This document shows, piece by piece, positions 27,512 to 35,588 of a stretch of 64,000 nucleotides of DNA. Under the pieces are notes generated by a model. That model saw only the letters and a list, made by a program, of their open reading frames with translations. It ran no database searches and was not told where the DNA came from. The stretch spans positions 112,720 to 176,719 of the forward strand of contig JAGWAS010000002.1 in NCBI GenBank assembly GCA_021296235.1, in the 5' to 3' direction. A program made the translations under genes and the position numbers. Each line of letters begins with the position of its first letter. The stretch's first letter is position 1. The DNA is from Paracoccaceae bacterium (GTDB lineage Bacteria; Pseudomonadota; Alphaproteobacteria; Rhodobacterales; Rhodobacteraceae).

Positions 27512-28555
27512 CTAACCTTCAGCCGGTATCCGCGATGTGCGTCCACCCGCCCTCGGCACCACCCAAACTTCATTCATCGGATGGTCCTGTTCATCCATCT
27601 TGGAAAGCTTCCGGATTACCTCCAACTGAAATTCAATCCATCCCATCCGGTGTACCTCACCGGCAGCTCTCTCCACAATTGCGTCAAGTTTCCTCAACTT
27701 CCAAAATGGAACCCCGGGAAATGCATGATGTGCAGTGTGATATGGCATCTGCCAGCAAAGCCAACGCATCAGCGCATTTGTCTTGGTCGAGCGCGTGTTC
27801 TCAAGAATGTCGTTCTCATGACTCAGGCCAAGGTGCTCTATGGTGTTCTGAAGTTGATGCACTGGCTTGGTCAGTACCATTGGCAGAATCCAGAACAACA
27901 GGAAGGCACTGGACTCCAAGAGCACTGAGACAACCAAAATCAGGAAATAGGCGATCAGGTGAAACCGGGATTCCCAAATGACCCGTGTTTCCTGCGCCTT
28001 TCGAACAAATGGCTCCACGATTATGCCGAATGCTCGCCTTGTTGTTCCATATATTCTATTTTTCCAATATGTTATGCCGAACAACCAAAGCAGGTAGGAC
28101 TTTAGGGTATATGGCTCCCTGACCAATTCCCCGTCCCTTTCCCAATCCTGAGTCCATTGGTGATGGGCGAAATGCATAATTTGGTCAAAATCCCGCGGAA
28201 AGAACTGAGTGAAGCCAATTATCCGCCCGAAGAACTCATTCAGCCAACGGGTACGAAACACGGTGGCGTGCGACAGTTCATGCTGTGCGGCATAGAGGAA
28301 ATTGATCAGAATCCCAAGGACGGAACCGGTTGCAAGCACCCACCAACTTCCCAGCGCCAGATGATGAAACCACGCCGCGACCGCGATTGCGCCGCAATGG
28401 CTGCCCAACTGCAACCAGCCGGCCAAGTCGGACTTTCGGCAAAGTTCACGGAGTTCCGGCGGCTGCAATATGGTGCGTCTGGAGAAGGCCGTGTTCAATT
28501 CTTGGCTCCGGCAGTGTTGCGGATTGAACTTGCCCCAGGCAAACGCATTTATCAA
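27512..28555 (-). CDS. Membrane fatty-acid desaturase/hydroxylase
   Basis: Integral-membrane di-iron enzyme of the FA_desaturase family. All three histidine boxes are present: HELSHAT, HFAHHQWTQ and HTAHHAFPG, with hydrophobic segments around AIAVAAWFHHL, LILVVSVLLESSAFLLFWIL and others. Likely reactions are acyl-lipid desaturation or hydroxylation of a related alkyl substrate. The frame begins with TTG at 28555; an internal TTG at 28498 has GGAG 7 bases upstream and is an equally good start. Transcribed ahead of the TIM-barrel isomerase. Confidence 0.87.
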   Translation of the reverse strand: MINAFAWGKFNPQHCRSQELNTAFSRRTILQPPELRELCRKSDLAGWLQLGSHCGAIAVAAWFHHLALGSWWVLATGSVLGILINFLYAAQHELSHATVFRTRWLNEFFGRIIGFTQFFPRDFDQIMHFAHHQWTQDWERDGELVREPYTLKSYLLWLFGITYWKNRIYGTTRRAFGIIVEPFVRKAQETRVIWESRFHLIAYFLILVVSVLLESSAFLLFWILPMVLTKPVHQLQNTIEHLGLSHENDILENTRSTKTNALMRWLCWQMPYHTAHHAFPGVPFWKLRKLDAIVERAAGEVHRMGWIEFQLEVIRKLSKMDEQDHPMNEVWVVPRAGGRTSRIPAEG

Positions 28556-28641
28556 CCCGGACGGCCAGATGCGGCGTCAATGCAAACCAATCGACCAAGC
28601 AGTTGTCAATGCAATGGCCGGATGCGCCAACGTCAATCTGT

Positions 28642-29325
28642 TCAGCCGAGCGAGTAGCCGGTCCCCCTCACCGTTCTGATCGGATTTTTTCCACCGAACT
28701 GCATCAGGGCTTTCCGCAACCGACCGATATGAACATCGACCGTTCGATCCTCGACATAGATGTTGCGCCCCCATACGAGATCAAGAAGTTGTTCGCGCGA
28801 CCAAACTCTTCCCGGGGAACGCAGAAATATTGCCAGCAGCTTGTATTCCGTCGGTGCCAGTTTGATCTGATGGCCATCGCGAAATACCCGGTGCTGTTCG
28901 GTTTTCATTTCAATATCCTGGTGGTGCAGAGTTTCCTGGACCGCCGCCGGATTCGACCGCCGCAATTGCGCTTTCATTCGAGCCAGTAGCTCTGCGATCG
29001 AATAGGGTTTGCAAATGTAATCGTCTGCACCGGTGTCCAGCCCCTTGATCAGGTCATCCTCTTCGGTTCGCGCAGAAACCATTATGACAGGCGTTTTGCT
29101 CCCACCACTTCGAATTTTGATGTTACGGCATACCTCAATGCCGCTGACCTCCGGCAGCATCCAATCGAGTAGAACGAGGTCCGGTTTGTATTCCTCGAAT
29201 GCAGCCACCGCACTGATCCCATCTGACGCAGACACCACTTGATATCCGGCAGTCGAAACGTTGTGGCGCAAGATTTCCAGCTGAGAAGGATCGTCCTCAA
29301 CAATCAAAACAACCGGATCAACCAT
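28642..29325 (-). CDS. phoB: Phosphate regulon response regulator PhoB
   Basis: OmpR/PhoB-class activator. The receiver has LIVEDDPSQ, phospho-acceptor in DLVLLDWMLPEVSG and KPYS; the C-terminal winged helix has APTEYKLLAIFLRSPGRVWSREQLL and the recognition region VEDRTVDVHIGRLRKAL. ATG 29325 is used; it overlaps the phoU stop by 8 bp, showing coupling. 227 residues, normal. It controls PHO-box promoters such as the one before pstB. Confidence 0.95.
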   Translation of the reverse strand: MVDPVVLIVEDDPSQLEILRHNVSTAGYQVVSASDGISAVAAFEEYKPDLVLLDWMLPEVSGIEVCRNIKIRSGGSKTPVIMVSARTEEDDLIKGLDTGADDYICKPYSIAELLARMKAQLRRSNPAAVQETLHHQDIEMKTEQHRVFRDGHQIKLAPTEYKLLAIFLRSPGRVWSREQLLDLVWGRNIYVEDRTVDVHIGRLRKALMQFGGKNPIRTVRGTGYSLG

Positions 29326-30061
29326 TGGTCTCTGCCTCCAACCCGTCATTTTCCGTCTGCTGTGCGTAGGGCGTCCAATCTTGCCGTTGCCTTACATCGG
29401 ATGGAAGAGCACCCGTAACCCTGTAAATCGCCTGCTCCCCCACGGCGGTCGCATAATCGCCGATCCGCTCAAAATTCTTGGCAACAAACAAAAGGTGCAT
29501 CGCCGGAGTAATGTTCTTCGGGTTTTCCATCATGTGTGTCAGAAATTCCCGGAAGAGCGAATTGTACATTTGGTCGATTTCAATGTCGCGCTTGATTACA
29601 TCGGTTGCCTTCTCCGAATCCGCTTGAACGAATGCATCAAGCGAGTCCTTCATGAGGGATTGGACTGCAGTTGCCAGCCGTTTAATCGATCCCGTTGAGG
29701 GAGTAACCGGTGGCATGAGGGAAATTGTGAAACTGCGCTTTGAAATGTTCTTGGCGTAATCGCCCACCCTCTCCAGATATTGGGCTATCCGAATGACAGA
29801 TACGATCATTCGAAGGTCCTTGGCCTGTGGTTGACGACGGGCGATCAGGCTGACCGCCGCAGCGTTGACCTCCTCAAGCATCCCGTCAAACCGCCGGTCA
29901 TTGCGGATGACCAGTTCAGCCAGTTCGGTGTTCCGTTCATGCAATGCCAATGCCGATTGCTGAATTGCCTGTTCCACCAGACCACCCATTCTCATCAGAA
30001 GGGCAAGGACATGGTCAAGGTCCTTGTCAAAAGCCGAATTGATATGTTTGCTTTCGATCAT
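29318..30061 (-). CDS. phoU: Phosphate transport/signalling regulator PhoU
   Basis: Two PhoU three-helix repeats; metal-cluster motifs of the E/DxxxD type are visible in both halves (ERVGDYAKNI and ERIGDYATAVGE). PhoU connects the Pst transporter with PhoR and represses the regulon when phosphate is plentiful. 247 residues fits. Lies 11 bp after pstB and overlaps phoB. Confidence 0.95.
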   Translation of the reverse strand: MIESKHINSAFDKDLDHVLALLMRMGGLVEQAIQQSALALHERNTELAELVIRNDRRFDGMLEEVNAAAVSLIARRQPQAKDLRMIVSVIRIAQYLERVGDYAKNISKRSFTISLMPPVTPSTGSIKRLATAVQSLMKDSLDAFVQADSEKATDVIKRDIEIDQMYNSLFREFLTHMMENPKNITPAMHLLFVAKNFERIGDYATAVGEQAIYRVTGALPSDVRQRQDWTPYAQQTENDGLEAETNG

Positions 30062-30072
30062 CCGTCGCCCCC

Positions 30073-30900
30073 CTAACCTATTCGTCCCGTAATGTAGCTC
30101 TCAGTTCGCTCGTCCCGGGGATTGGTGAAGATCTCATCTGTGGTGCCGCATTCAACCAGATGACCCAAATGGAAAAACGCAGTGCGTTGGCTGACCCTGG
30201 CCGCCTGTTGCATGGAGTGGGTTACGATCACGACGGTGAAATTCTTCTTGAGCTGGCCGATCAACTCCTCAATTTGAGAGGTTGCAATTGGATCAAGTGC
30301 CGAACAGGGTTCGTCCATCAGCAGCACTTCCGGCTGCGTTGCAATCGCCCGGGCAATGCAGAGCCTCTGCTGCTGACCGCCTGACAGGCTGGTGCCGGGT
30401 GCCGTGAGCCGATCCTTCACCTCATCCCAGAGTGCGGAATCCCGCAATGACATTTCCACGATGCCATCAAGTTCAGATTTGCATGATGCCAGACCATGAA
30501 TCCTTGGGCCATATGCAACATTGTCGTAGATGGATTTAGGAAAGGGGTTGGGTTTTTGAAATACCATTCCGACCCGGGCCCGCAACTGGACCGGATCAAC
30601 GCTGCGCCGGAATATGTCAAGTCCGTCCAGTTCGACCCGACCTTCAACCCGGCAATTCTCGATTGTGTCATTCATTCGGTTCAGGCATCGCAGGAACGTG
30701 GACTTGCCGCAGCCCGAAGGTCCAATGAGTGCCGTCACGTTTCGTTCGAATATGTCAATCGAGACCGAATGCAACGCTTCTGCGCCGGAATAGAATACCC
30801 GTACCGATTCGGTCAGCATCTTCACCTTGGACGGCTCAATATCGATCGAATTAGAGGGAGCGTCCGACAATTTGCCGCCTTTGGATTGCTGCATGGCCAT
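30073..30900 (-). CDS. pstB: Phosphate ABC transporter ATPase PstB
   Basis: ATP-binding subunit of the high-affinity phosphate importer. Walker [11 protein letters not shown]-loop [16 protein letters not shown] (PstB-specific), ABC signature LSGGQQQRL and Walker [14 protein letters not shown] are all present. 275 residues. It is first in a pstB-phoU-phoB transcript, with a PHO box upstream. Its membrane partners PstC/PstA and the binding protein PstS are not between phoR and pstB, the place they occupy in many relatives. Confidence 0.96.
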   Translation of the reverse strand: MAMQQSKGGKLSDAPSNSIDIEPSKVKMLTESVRVFYSGAEALHSVSIDIFERNVTALIGPSGCGKSTFLRCLNRMNDTIENCRVEGRVELDGLDIFRRSVDPVQLRARVGMVFQKPNPFPKSIYDNVAYGPRIHGLASCKSELDGIVEMSLRDSALWDEVKDRLTAPGTSLSGGQQQRLCIARAIATQPEVLLMDEPCSALDPIATSQIEELIGQLKKNFTVVIVTHSMQQAARVSQRTAFFHLGHLVECGTTDEIFTNPRDERTESYITGRIG

Positions 30901-30970
30901 GAACAGCCGTGTGGTTACAAACCACGGTCGAGAGAATAGTTGTCAATCGTGAACCAATCCTTTCAAATTT

Positions 30971-30988
30971 ACGACAGTTTTGTGTCAG
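30971..30988 (-). promoter_or_regulatory. Putative PHO box upstream of pstB
   Basis: On the minus strand CTGACAC-AAAA-CTGTCGT fits the PhoB direct-repeat consensus CTGTCAT-N4-CTGTCAT at 5/7 and 6/7 positions with the exact 4-base spacer. It lies 71-88 bases before the pstB ATG and after the phoR stop, so it would give pstB-phoU-phoB its own PhoB-dependent promoter. Confidence 0.65.
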
Positions 30989-31007
30989 AACTTCAGATGA
31001 ACGTGGT

Positions 31008-32078
31008 TCATCGCTCACCAATGCTCTCCTCACATGCCGGAAGGAATACCGCAAACCGGCTTCCCACTCCGATTTCACTGGATATTGCCAATTTTCCTCT
31101 ATGTCGGTTAACGATGTGCTTTACAATTGCCAGTCCCAGACCCGTGCCATCGACCGCCCTCGAACGCTGCTTGTCGACCCGGTAGAACCGTTCGGTAAGC
31201 CTTAGAATATGAAATTCCTCAATGCCGTCGCTTTGATCCCTGACCTCGAACTCGGCAACCGCACCGTCAAAGCCCGGTGCCGATCTGAGCAGGTTGCAAC
31301 TGAGGACGATTTCAGAGTCCCGTTTGCCGTATTTCAGTGCGTTTTCGATCAAATTGTTTGCGACCTGTGCAAGCTGAAATCGATCGCCGGGAACGCGAAT
31401 GCTCTCGGAGGAGGAATTAAGTGTCATTTTGGTTCCCAGCGAACTGGCCATGTTCAACGCCGAGTCCATCGAATTCCGGATGATTGCCACGATGTCGACC
31501 TCGTTTGTGGGTCGGACGCGTTCCTCGGTCTCCACCTTTGACAGCGAAAGGAGATCGTTGACCAATCGGGTCATCCTTCTGGTTTCAGATTCCATTAATC
31601 CCAGAAATTTCTCCCTCGTCTCTCCGTCATCCCAGGTTTGCCCCTTCAAGGTTTCGATGATTCCAGAAAAGGAAGTGAGCGGCGAGCGCAATTCGTGGCT
31701 TACATTGGCGACAAACTCTCGACGCAACTGATCCAGATCATGATGTTTGCTGACGTCTTTCAGATGGATCACCACCCCTTCAACACCCAAATCCGACGCG
31801 AAAATGGAACCGGCACTGATTTCAAACCAGGTTGTGATTTCATTCCTGATGACAAATATGCGGGTTTCAAAGCCAGTTTGGAATTGTCTGGCGAGCCTTA
31901 TGCATTCAAGCGCCTCAGGCTGCCGGAACACTGCATAGATGAGTTGACCGGTTAGGTCATTGCCATACCAATTTGATGCAGCGGTGTTGGCAAGCAAAAC
32001 CCGCTCGTCGTCGCCAACGACAAACACCGGATCCGGAATGCGGTCCAGCAGCTCGACAACGGCCCGCGCTTCAGCCAT
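31008..32078 (-). CDS. phoR: Phosphate regulon sensor kinase PhoR, soluble form
   Basis: PAS domain (IPDPVFVVGDDERVLLANTAA), H-box FVANVSHELRSPLTSF, N-box NNLIENALKYG, F-box region LRLTERFYRVD (PhoR-typical) and G2 box GTGLGLAIVKHIV. The G1 box, normally DxGxGI, reads DQSDGI, so its first glycine is Ser. No transmembrane segment precedes the PAS domain, unlike E. coli PhoR, suggesting a cytosolic kinase held by PhoU/PstB contacts. ATG 32078 is chosen over a TTG at 32111; neither has a clear ribosome site. Its partner PhoB is three genes downstream. Confidence 0.88.
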   Translation of the reverse strand: MAEARAVVELLDRIPDPVFVVGDDERVLLANTAASNWYGNDLTGQLIYAVFRQPEALECIRLARQFQTGFETRIFVIRNEITTWFEISAGSIFASDLGVEGVVIHLKDVSKHHDLDQLRREFVANVSHELRSPLTSFSGIIETLKGQTWDDGETREKFLGLMESETRRMTRLVNDLLSLSKVETEERVRPTNEVDIVAIIRNSMDSALNMASSLGTKMTLNSSSESIRVPGDRFQLAQVANNLIENALKYGKRDSEIVLSCNLLRSAPGFDGAVAEFEVRDQSDGIEEFHILRLTERFYRVDKQRSRAVDGTGLGLAIVKHIVNRHRGKLAISSEIGVGSRFAVFLPACEESIGER

Positions 32079-32179
32079 CAAGCCGAAACCGGTCGGTTGG
32101 TGCAGCAACAAGGCATCTTAACGGCTTTCGGCGCGCGTGCTCCAAAGCGATGCAAACTTCCTTGGACTGCGGGTTTGAC

Positions 32180-32256
32180 TGGCGCACCCGAGAGGATTCG
32201 AACCTCTGGCCTTTGCCTTCGGAGGGCAACGCTCTATCCTGCTGAGCTACGGGTGC
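32180..32256 (-). tRNA. tRNA-Arg (anticodon CCG)
   Basis: Full cloverleaf on the minus strand: acceptor GCACCCG/CGGGTGC, D-arm GCTC...GAGC, anticodon stem TTGCC/GGCAA with loop CTCCGAA (anticodon CCG), T-arm AGAGG-TTCGAAT-CCTCT, discriminator G and an encoded CCA. 77 nt. It sits just after sufS. Confidence 0.96.
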
Positions 32257-32275
32257 AAGAGGTTCGCAAATTCTG

Positions 32276-33496
32276 TCAGGAAAAGAGATCCCGGCACAAT
32301 TCCAACCCCTCAACCAAGGCGTCAACTTCCTTCCTTGTGTTGTAAAGGCCAAAGGAAGCTCTGCAGGTCGCCGTAACCCCAAGGAATTTCATGAGGGGTT
32401 GCGCGCAGTGGTGCCCTGCCCTGACTGCAATTCCCTTGCCGTCGAGCACTGTCGACAGATCGTGAGGATGAGCTGGACCGTCCAGTGTGAAAGAGAAAAT
32501 TGCGCCCTTGTTTGGCGCGTTGCCCTGTATGTTGAGCCAATTCCGGTCACGCAACTTCTGATCTGCATAGTTCCTTAGGTCGACTTCGTGACGGGCTATG
32601 TTGTCCATGCCGATATTGGACAGATAATCCAGCGCTGCTCCGAGTCCGATCATTTGCACGATTGCCGGCGTGCCTGCCTCGAAGCCTTGCGTCCCCCCTG
32701 CGTAGGAAACAACCTCCTTTGACACGTCCCTAATCATGTCACCGCCACCTTTGAATGGACGCATTTCGGTCAATCGTTCGCGTTTGACATAAAGAGCGCC
32801 TGAAGCTGAAGGCCCGTAAAGTTTGTGGCCCGTCAACGCAAAGAAATCAATGCCAAGTTCCTGCACGTCAATTCGCGTGTGCACGGACGATTGCGATCCA
32901 TCAACCAGCACCGGCACACCCCTTTGTGCCGCTTCCTGAGCGATGGCCTTGACGTCAACGAGCGTGCCAAGCACATTCGACATGTGTGTTACGGCAATCA
33001 GCCGAGTCTTTGGCCCAATGGCGGTGATAATCCGATCCGGGTCAAGGTCGCCATCCCCTTCCGGATCCACCCATTTGAGCTTGATGCCCATGCGTTCCCG
33101 AAGAAAATGCCAGGGCACGATGTTGGCGTGGTGCTCCATCGACGTCAGTACAATTTCATCGCCGGCCTCCAAGCGGTTCATTGCCCACGCATATGCAACA
33201 AGGTTGATCCCTTCAGTCGTGCCGGTGGTATAGATGATCTCATCCTCACTCCCGGCATTTATGAAATCCCGGATCTTGCCGCGAACTCGTTCGTAGTTGT
33301 CGGTGGCAAGATTGGACAGATGGTGCAGACCGCGGTGAACGTTGGCATACTCGTGGCTGTAGCAGTGGCGGACGGCTTCAATGACACATAGGGGCTTTTG
33401 AGCCGAGGCCGCGTTGTCAAGATAGACCAACTTGTTCCCATTCACCGTCCGAGACAGGATTGGAAAGTCGTTCCGTATTTTTTCAACCGAATACAT
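32276..33496 (-). CDS. sufS: Cysteine desulfurase SufS
   Basis: PLP enzyme (class V aminotransferase fold, type II desulfurase) delivering persulfide sulfur to SufBCD. PLP lysine in [26 protein letters not shown] at the N terminus; [11 protein letters not shown] and the catalytic cysteine in [13 protein letters not shown]. 406 residues, normal. It is the last SUF gene here, 10 bp after the first YIP1 copy. No sufE, sufU, sufT or sufA gene follows; a tRNA does. Confidence 0.95.
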   Translation of the reverse strand: MYSVEKIRNDFPILSRTVNGNKLVYLDNAASAQKPLCVIEAVRHCYSHEYANVHRGLHHLSNLATDNYERVRGKIRDFINAGSEDEIIYTTGTTEGINLVAYAWAMNRLEAGDEIVLTSMEHHANIVPWHFLRERMGIKLKWVDPEGDGDLDPDRIITAIGPKTRLIAVTHMSNVLGTLVDVKAIAQEAAQRGVPVLVDGSQSSVHTRIDVQELGIDFFALTGHKLYGPSASGALYVKRERLTEMRPFKGGGDMIRDVSKEVVSYAGGTQGFEAGTPAIVQMIGLGAALDYLSNIGMDNIARHEVDLRNYADQKLRDRNWLNIQGNAPNKGAIFSFTLDGPAHPHDLSTVLDGKGIAVRAGHHCAQPLMKFLGVTATCRASFGLYNTRKEVDALVEGLELCRDLFS

Positions 33497-33506
33497 GCCC
33501 CCACCT

Positions 33507-34109
33507 TCAAGGAACGATCAGTGCAGTCAACAGGCTCGAGACGGCAACTGCAATCGCAAGGATTACTGCAATCACTCCGAAGAGAACCTTCACCGGCGAA
33601 ACGAAGGAATGTAGAACCGTAACGAAACAGGCATACATCCAAAAGAAATAGCAAATTACAGCCAAGGTAAGGAAAACCGCGAATCCGCTTGCATGGACCC
33701 CGACCAGATTCAAGCCCTGTCCAAGGAACAAAACCAGCGCAAAGGCAACTTGGACAATGAGCGCAATCAACTGAAGCCACGTGATCAGCAATACGGCGTC
33801 GTCCAAATTGCCGGTTCCACCGAATGCGCGCCCGACCAGCACAGTTGCAAGGACGATTACTGCAAGCATTCCGGCTTCCAGTGCCGCAGTTCCGAAAGGT
33901 GACCGAATCCAAATTCCAGCGTCGCTTTCTCCAACATCTGCTGAACCAAGTCCAAGTATCAATTGTGAAGACAATCCACTCAAAACCACCAACAGAAGTG
34001 CGAACTGGTACCGTGCGGCACGATTCAATTCGACACTGAGCAGCTGTGCCGCCGCAGTCCTCGGACTCCTGGCCGAGGAGATTCCTAGTTTGATCAAATC
34101 GCTGAGCAT
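33507..34109 (-). CDS. YIP1 family membrane protein, tandem copy 1
   Basis: About 200 residues starting at MLSDLIKLGISS, with four or five hydrophobic helices (for example YQFALLLVVLSGLSSQLILGL and VQVAFALVLFLGQGL). A Yip1-type membrane protein is the regular occupant of this site between sufD and sufS in Rhodobacterales; its role in Fe-S assembly is unknown. The frame stays open upstream to 34247, but that leader matches the leader of copy 2 and looks like duplicated non-coding DNA. No ribosome site is obvious. Closely similar to copy 2. Confidence 0.75.
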   Translation of the reverse strand: MLSDLIKLGISSARSPRTAAAQLLSVELNRAARYQFALLLVVLSGLSSQLILGLGSADVGESDAGIWIRSPFGTAALEAGMLAVIVLATVLVGRAFGGTGNLDDAVLLITWLQLIALIVQVAFALVLFLGQGLNLVGVHASGFAVFLTLAVICYFFWMYACFVTVLHSFVSPVKVLFGVIAVILAIAVAVSSLLTALIVP

Positions 34110-34250
34110 AACCGCATTCAGTTGACGGTGGTTGAAGCCTAGATAGATGGATGGGTCGAACCCGGCAAGCACTACTGCTCGTCGGTCGCGGAATACAGAG
34201 TCTATGGCCGGCACGGAAGGCGCTTCGTTCAATCGACGATGTTGCAATCC

Positions 34251-34913
34251 CTAAGGAGACAACATCTCGACCTGTCCTGATGTGACCGACACAATCAGGA
34301 TCACTACCAAGAACATGACAACCAACGCCAGTATAATCCATTGCACTACCGCAATCGTTGCGAGAACTGTCAGAATCACTTTGATGAAAGCCTTCACCGG
34401 CGAATCGATGGAATAAAGAGCCGCAACGAAATTGGCATACATCCAAATGAGATAGCCCATTGCAGCGAAGATAAGGAAAGTCGCTGTTGCGTCTGCATGG
34501 GGCCCGACCAAATCCAGAGCCTGCCCAACAGACAGGGCCAGAGCAAAGGCAATTTGAACATTGAGCGCAATCAGACGAAGCCATGCGATCAGCAGTAAGG
34601 CGTCATCCAATTTGCCGGTTCCAATGGATGCGCGGCCAACCAGCACTGTGGCAAGAATGATCACTGCAAGAATGCCAGCTTCCAGGGCTGCAAATCCGAA
34701 TGGTGACCACAACCGGGTTGGAGCATCGGTTTCCCCAAGATCTGCTGATCCAAGCCCGAGTATCAATTCTGCAGACAATGCACTCAAAATCACCACCAGA
34801 AGTGCAAACTGGTACCGTGCGACACGATTCAATTCGATATTGAGCAACTGTGTCGCCGCAGCCCTTGGGCTTCTGATCGAGGAGATTCCCAGTTTGATCA
34901 AATCACTGAGCAT
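34251..34913 (-). CDS. YIP1 family membrane protein, tandem copy 2
   Basis: About 220 residues beginning MLSDLIKLGISSIRSP, with the same helix pattern as copy 1 (YQFALLVVILSALSAELILGLGSADLGE). It carries about 20 more C-terminal residues including a further hydrophobic segment (LALVVMFLVVILIVSV). The start is set by alignment with copy 1. It lies between the third YIP1 gene and copy 1, in the same direction as the rest of the SUF operon. Confidence 0.75.
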   Translation of the reverse strand: MLSDLIKLGISSIRSPRAAATQLLNIELNRVARYQFALLVVILSALSAELILGLGSADLGETDAPTRLWSPFGFAALEAGILAVIILATVLVGRASIGTGKLDDALLLIAWLRLIALNVQIAFALALSVGQALDLVGPHADATATFLIFAAMGYLIWMYANFVAALYSIDSPVKAFIKVILTVLATIAVVQWIILALVVMFLVVILIVSVTSGQVEMLSP

Positions 34914-35066
34914 AACCGCATTCAGTTGGCGGTGGATGAAGTTGGGATAGATGCGAAGGTCGGCCCCGGAATGCACCGCAGTTCATCGGCCGTGGATTGC
35001 AGAGGTACTGACCGGCATTGAAGGCGCATGCTGCAATCGACGATGTTGCAGCCGCTGCGGAGAAAA

Positions 35067-35588
35067 CTACTCAATTTTTCCTGCATTGGCCGACTCGATC
35101 AAACCCGATACCCAGAACATGAGAAACAACGCCAGCAGGATCCAGTGCACCAACGCAAAGGCTGCGTAGTCGCCGGAAAATTCGAGTAAGAGCGCGGCAA
35201 GCAAAACCGCCGGCGAAACAGCAAAAACAGCCCAGAACAACGACACTCGCGCATGCAACCAGCTGATTGAACGGCCTACAAACCGGGCAATGAGCCCTGA
35301 AATCCCGGCTGCTGCATAAAACACCAGCGGAGCAAGCAACACGGCACCAAAAATTGTGGCTGTCGCAAGGCCTGCAAAAGGGAGGTCGTCTCCAGCGGTC
35401 GCACTCATGCGAACCAAATCAGGGATCTGTGCGCAAAACAACACAAGGCATCCGGCAAGGATCAATGCAAATGCCTTTCCTTCGCTGTCCGTTCGCGACA
35501 GCGTGCGTCTTGCCGACCTGCGGGGTTCGAAATATGCCCTGAAGACCTCAATCGCGGCCCACATTGCCCTGTTCAGCCAGATGTTCAA
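35067..35588 (-). CDS. YIP1 family membrane protein, divergent third copy
   Basis: 173 residues with hydrophobic segments (AFALILAGCLVLFCAQI, LATATIFGAVLLAPLVFYAAAG, VSPAVLLAALLLEF, ILLALFLMFWVSG). Residues AYFEPRRSARRTLSRTDSEGKAF correspond to the SPRxAAxQLL region of the other copies. This is probably the ancestral SUF-operon YIP1 gene, and the two tandem copies are later additions. The start overlaps the sufD end by up to 41 bp; ATG 35564 is an alternative. Confidence 0.8.
   Translation of the reverse strand: MNIWLNRAMWAAIEVFRAYFEPRRSARRTLSRTDSEGKAFALILAGCLVLFCAQIPDLVRMSATAGDDLPFAGLATATIFGAVLLAPLVFYAAAGISGLIARFVGRSISWLHARVSLFWAVFAVSPAVLLAALLLEFSGDYAAFALVHWILLALFLMFWVSGLIESANAGKIE

Larger units (their letters stand above)
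33507..35050 (-). repeat. Tandem duplication of about 0.8 kb covering two YIP1 genes and their leaders
   Basis: Start codons of copies 1 and 2 are 804 bp apart, and the leader word CAATCGACGATGTTGCA recurs at 34229-34245 and 35034-35050, 805 bp apart. Around these points AACCGCATTCAGTTG and ACCGGCA...GAAGGCGC are shared. The duplicated unit therefore includes upstream DNA, not only the gene. Confidence 0.8.

Noticed and set aside
33507..34247. YIP1 copy 1 beginning at 34247
   Set aside because: The added 46 residues correspond to the duplicated leader of copy 2, which is partly out of phase with any conserved start; MLSDLIKLG is the common beginning.
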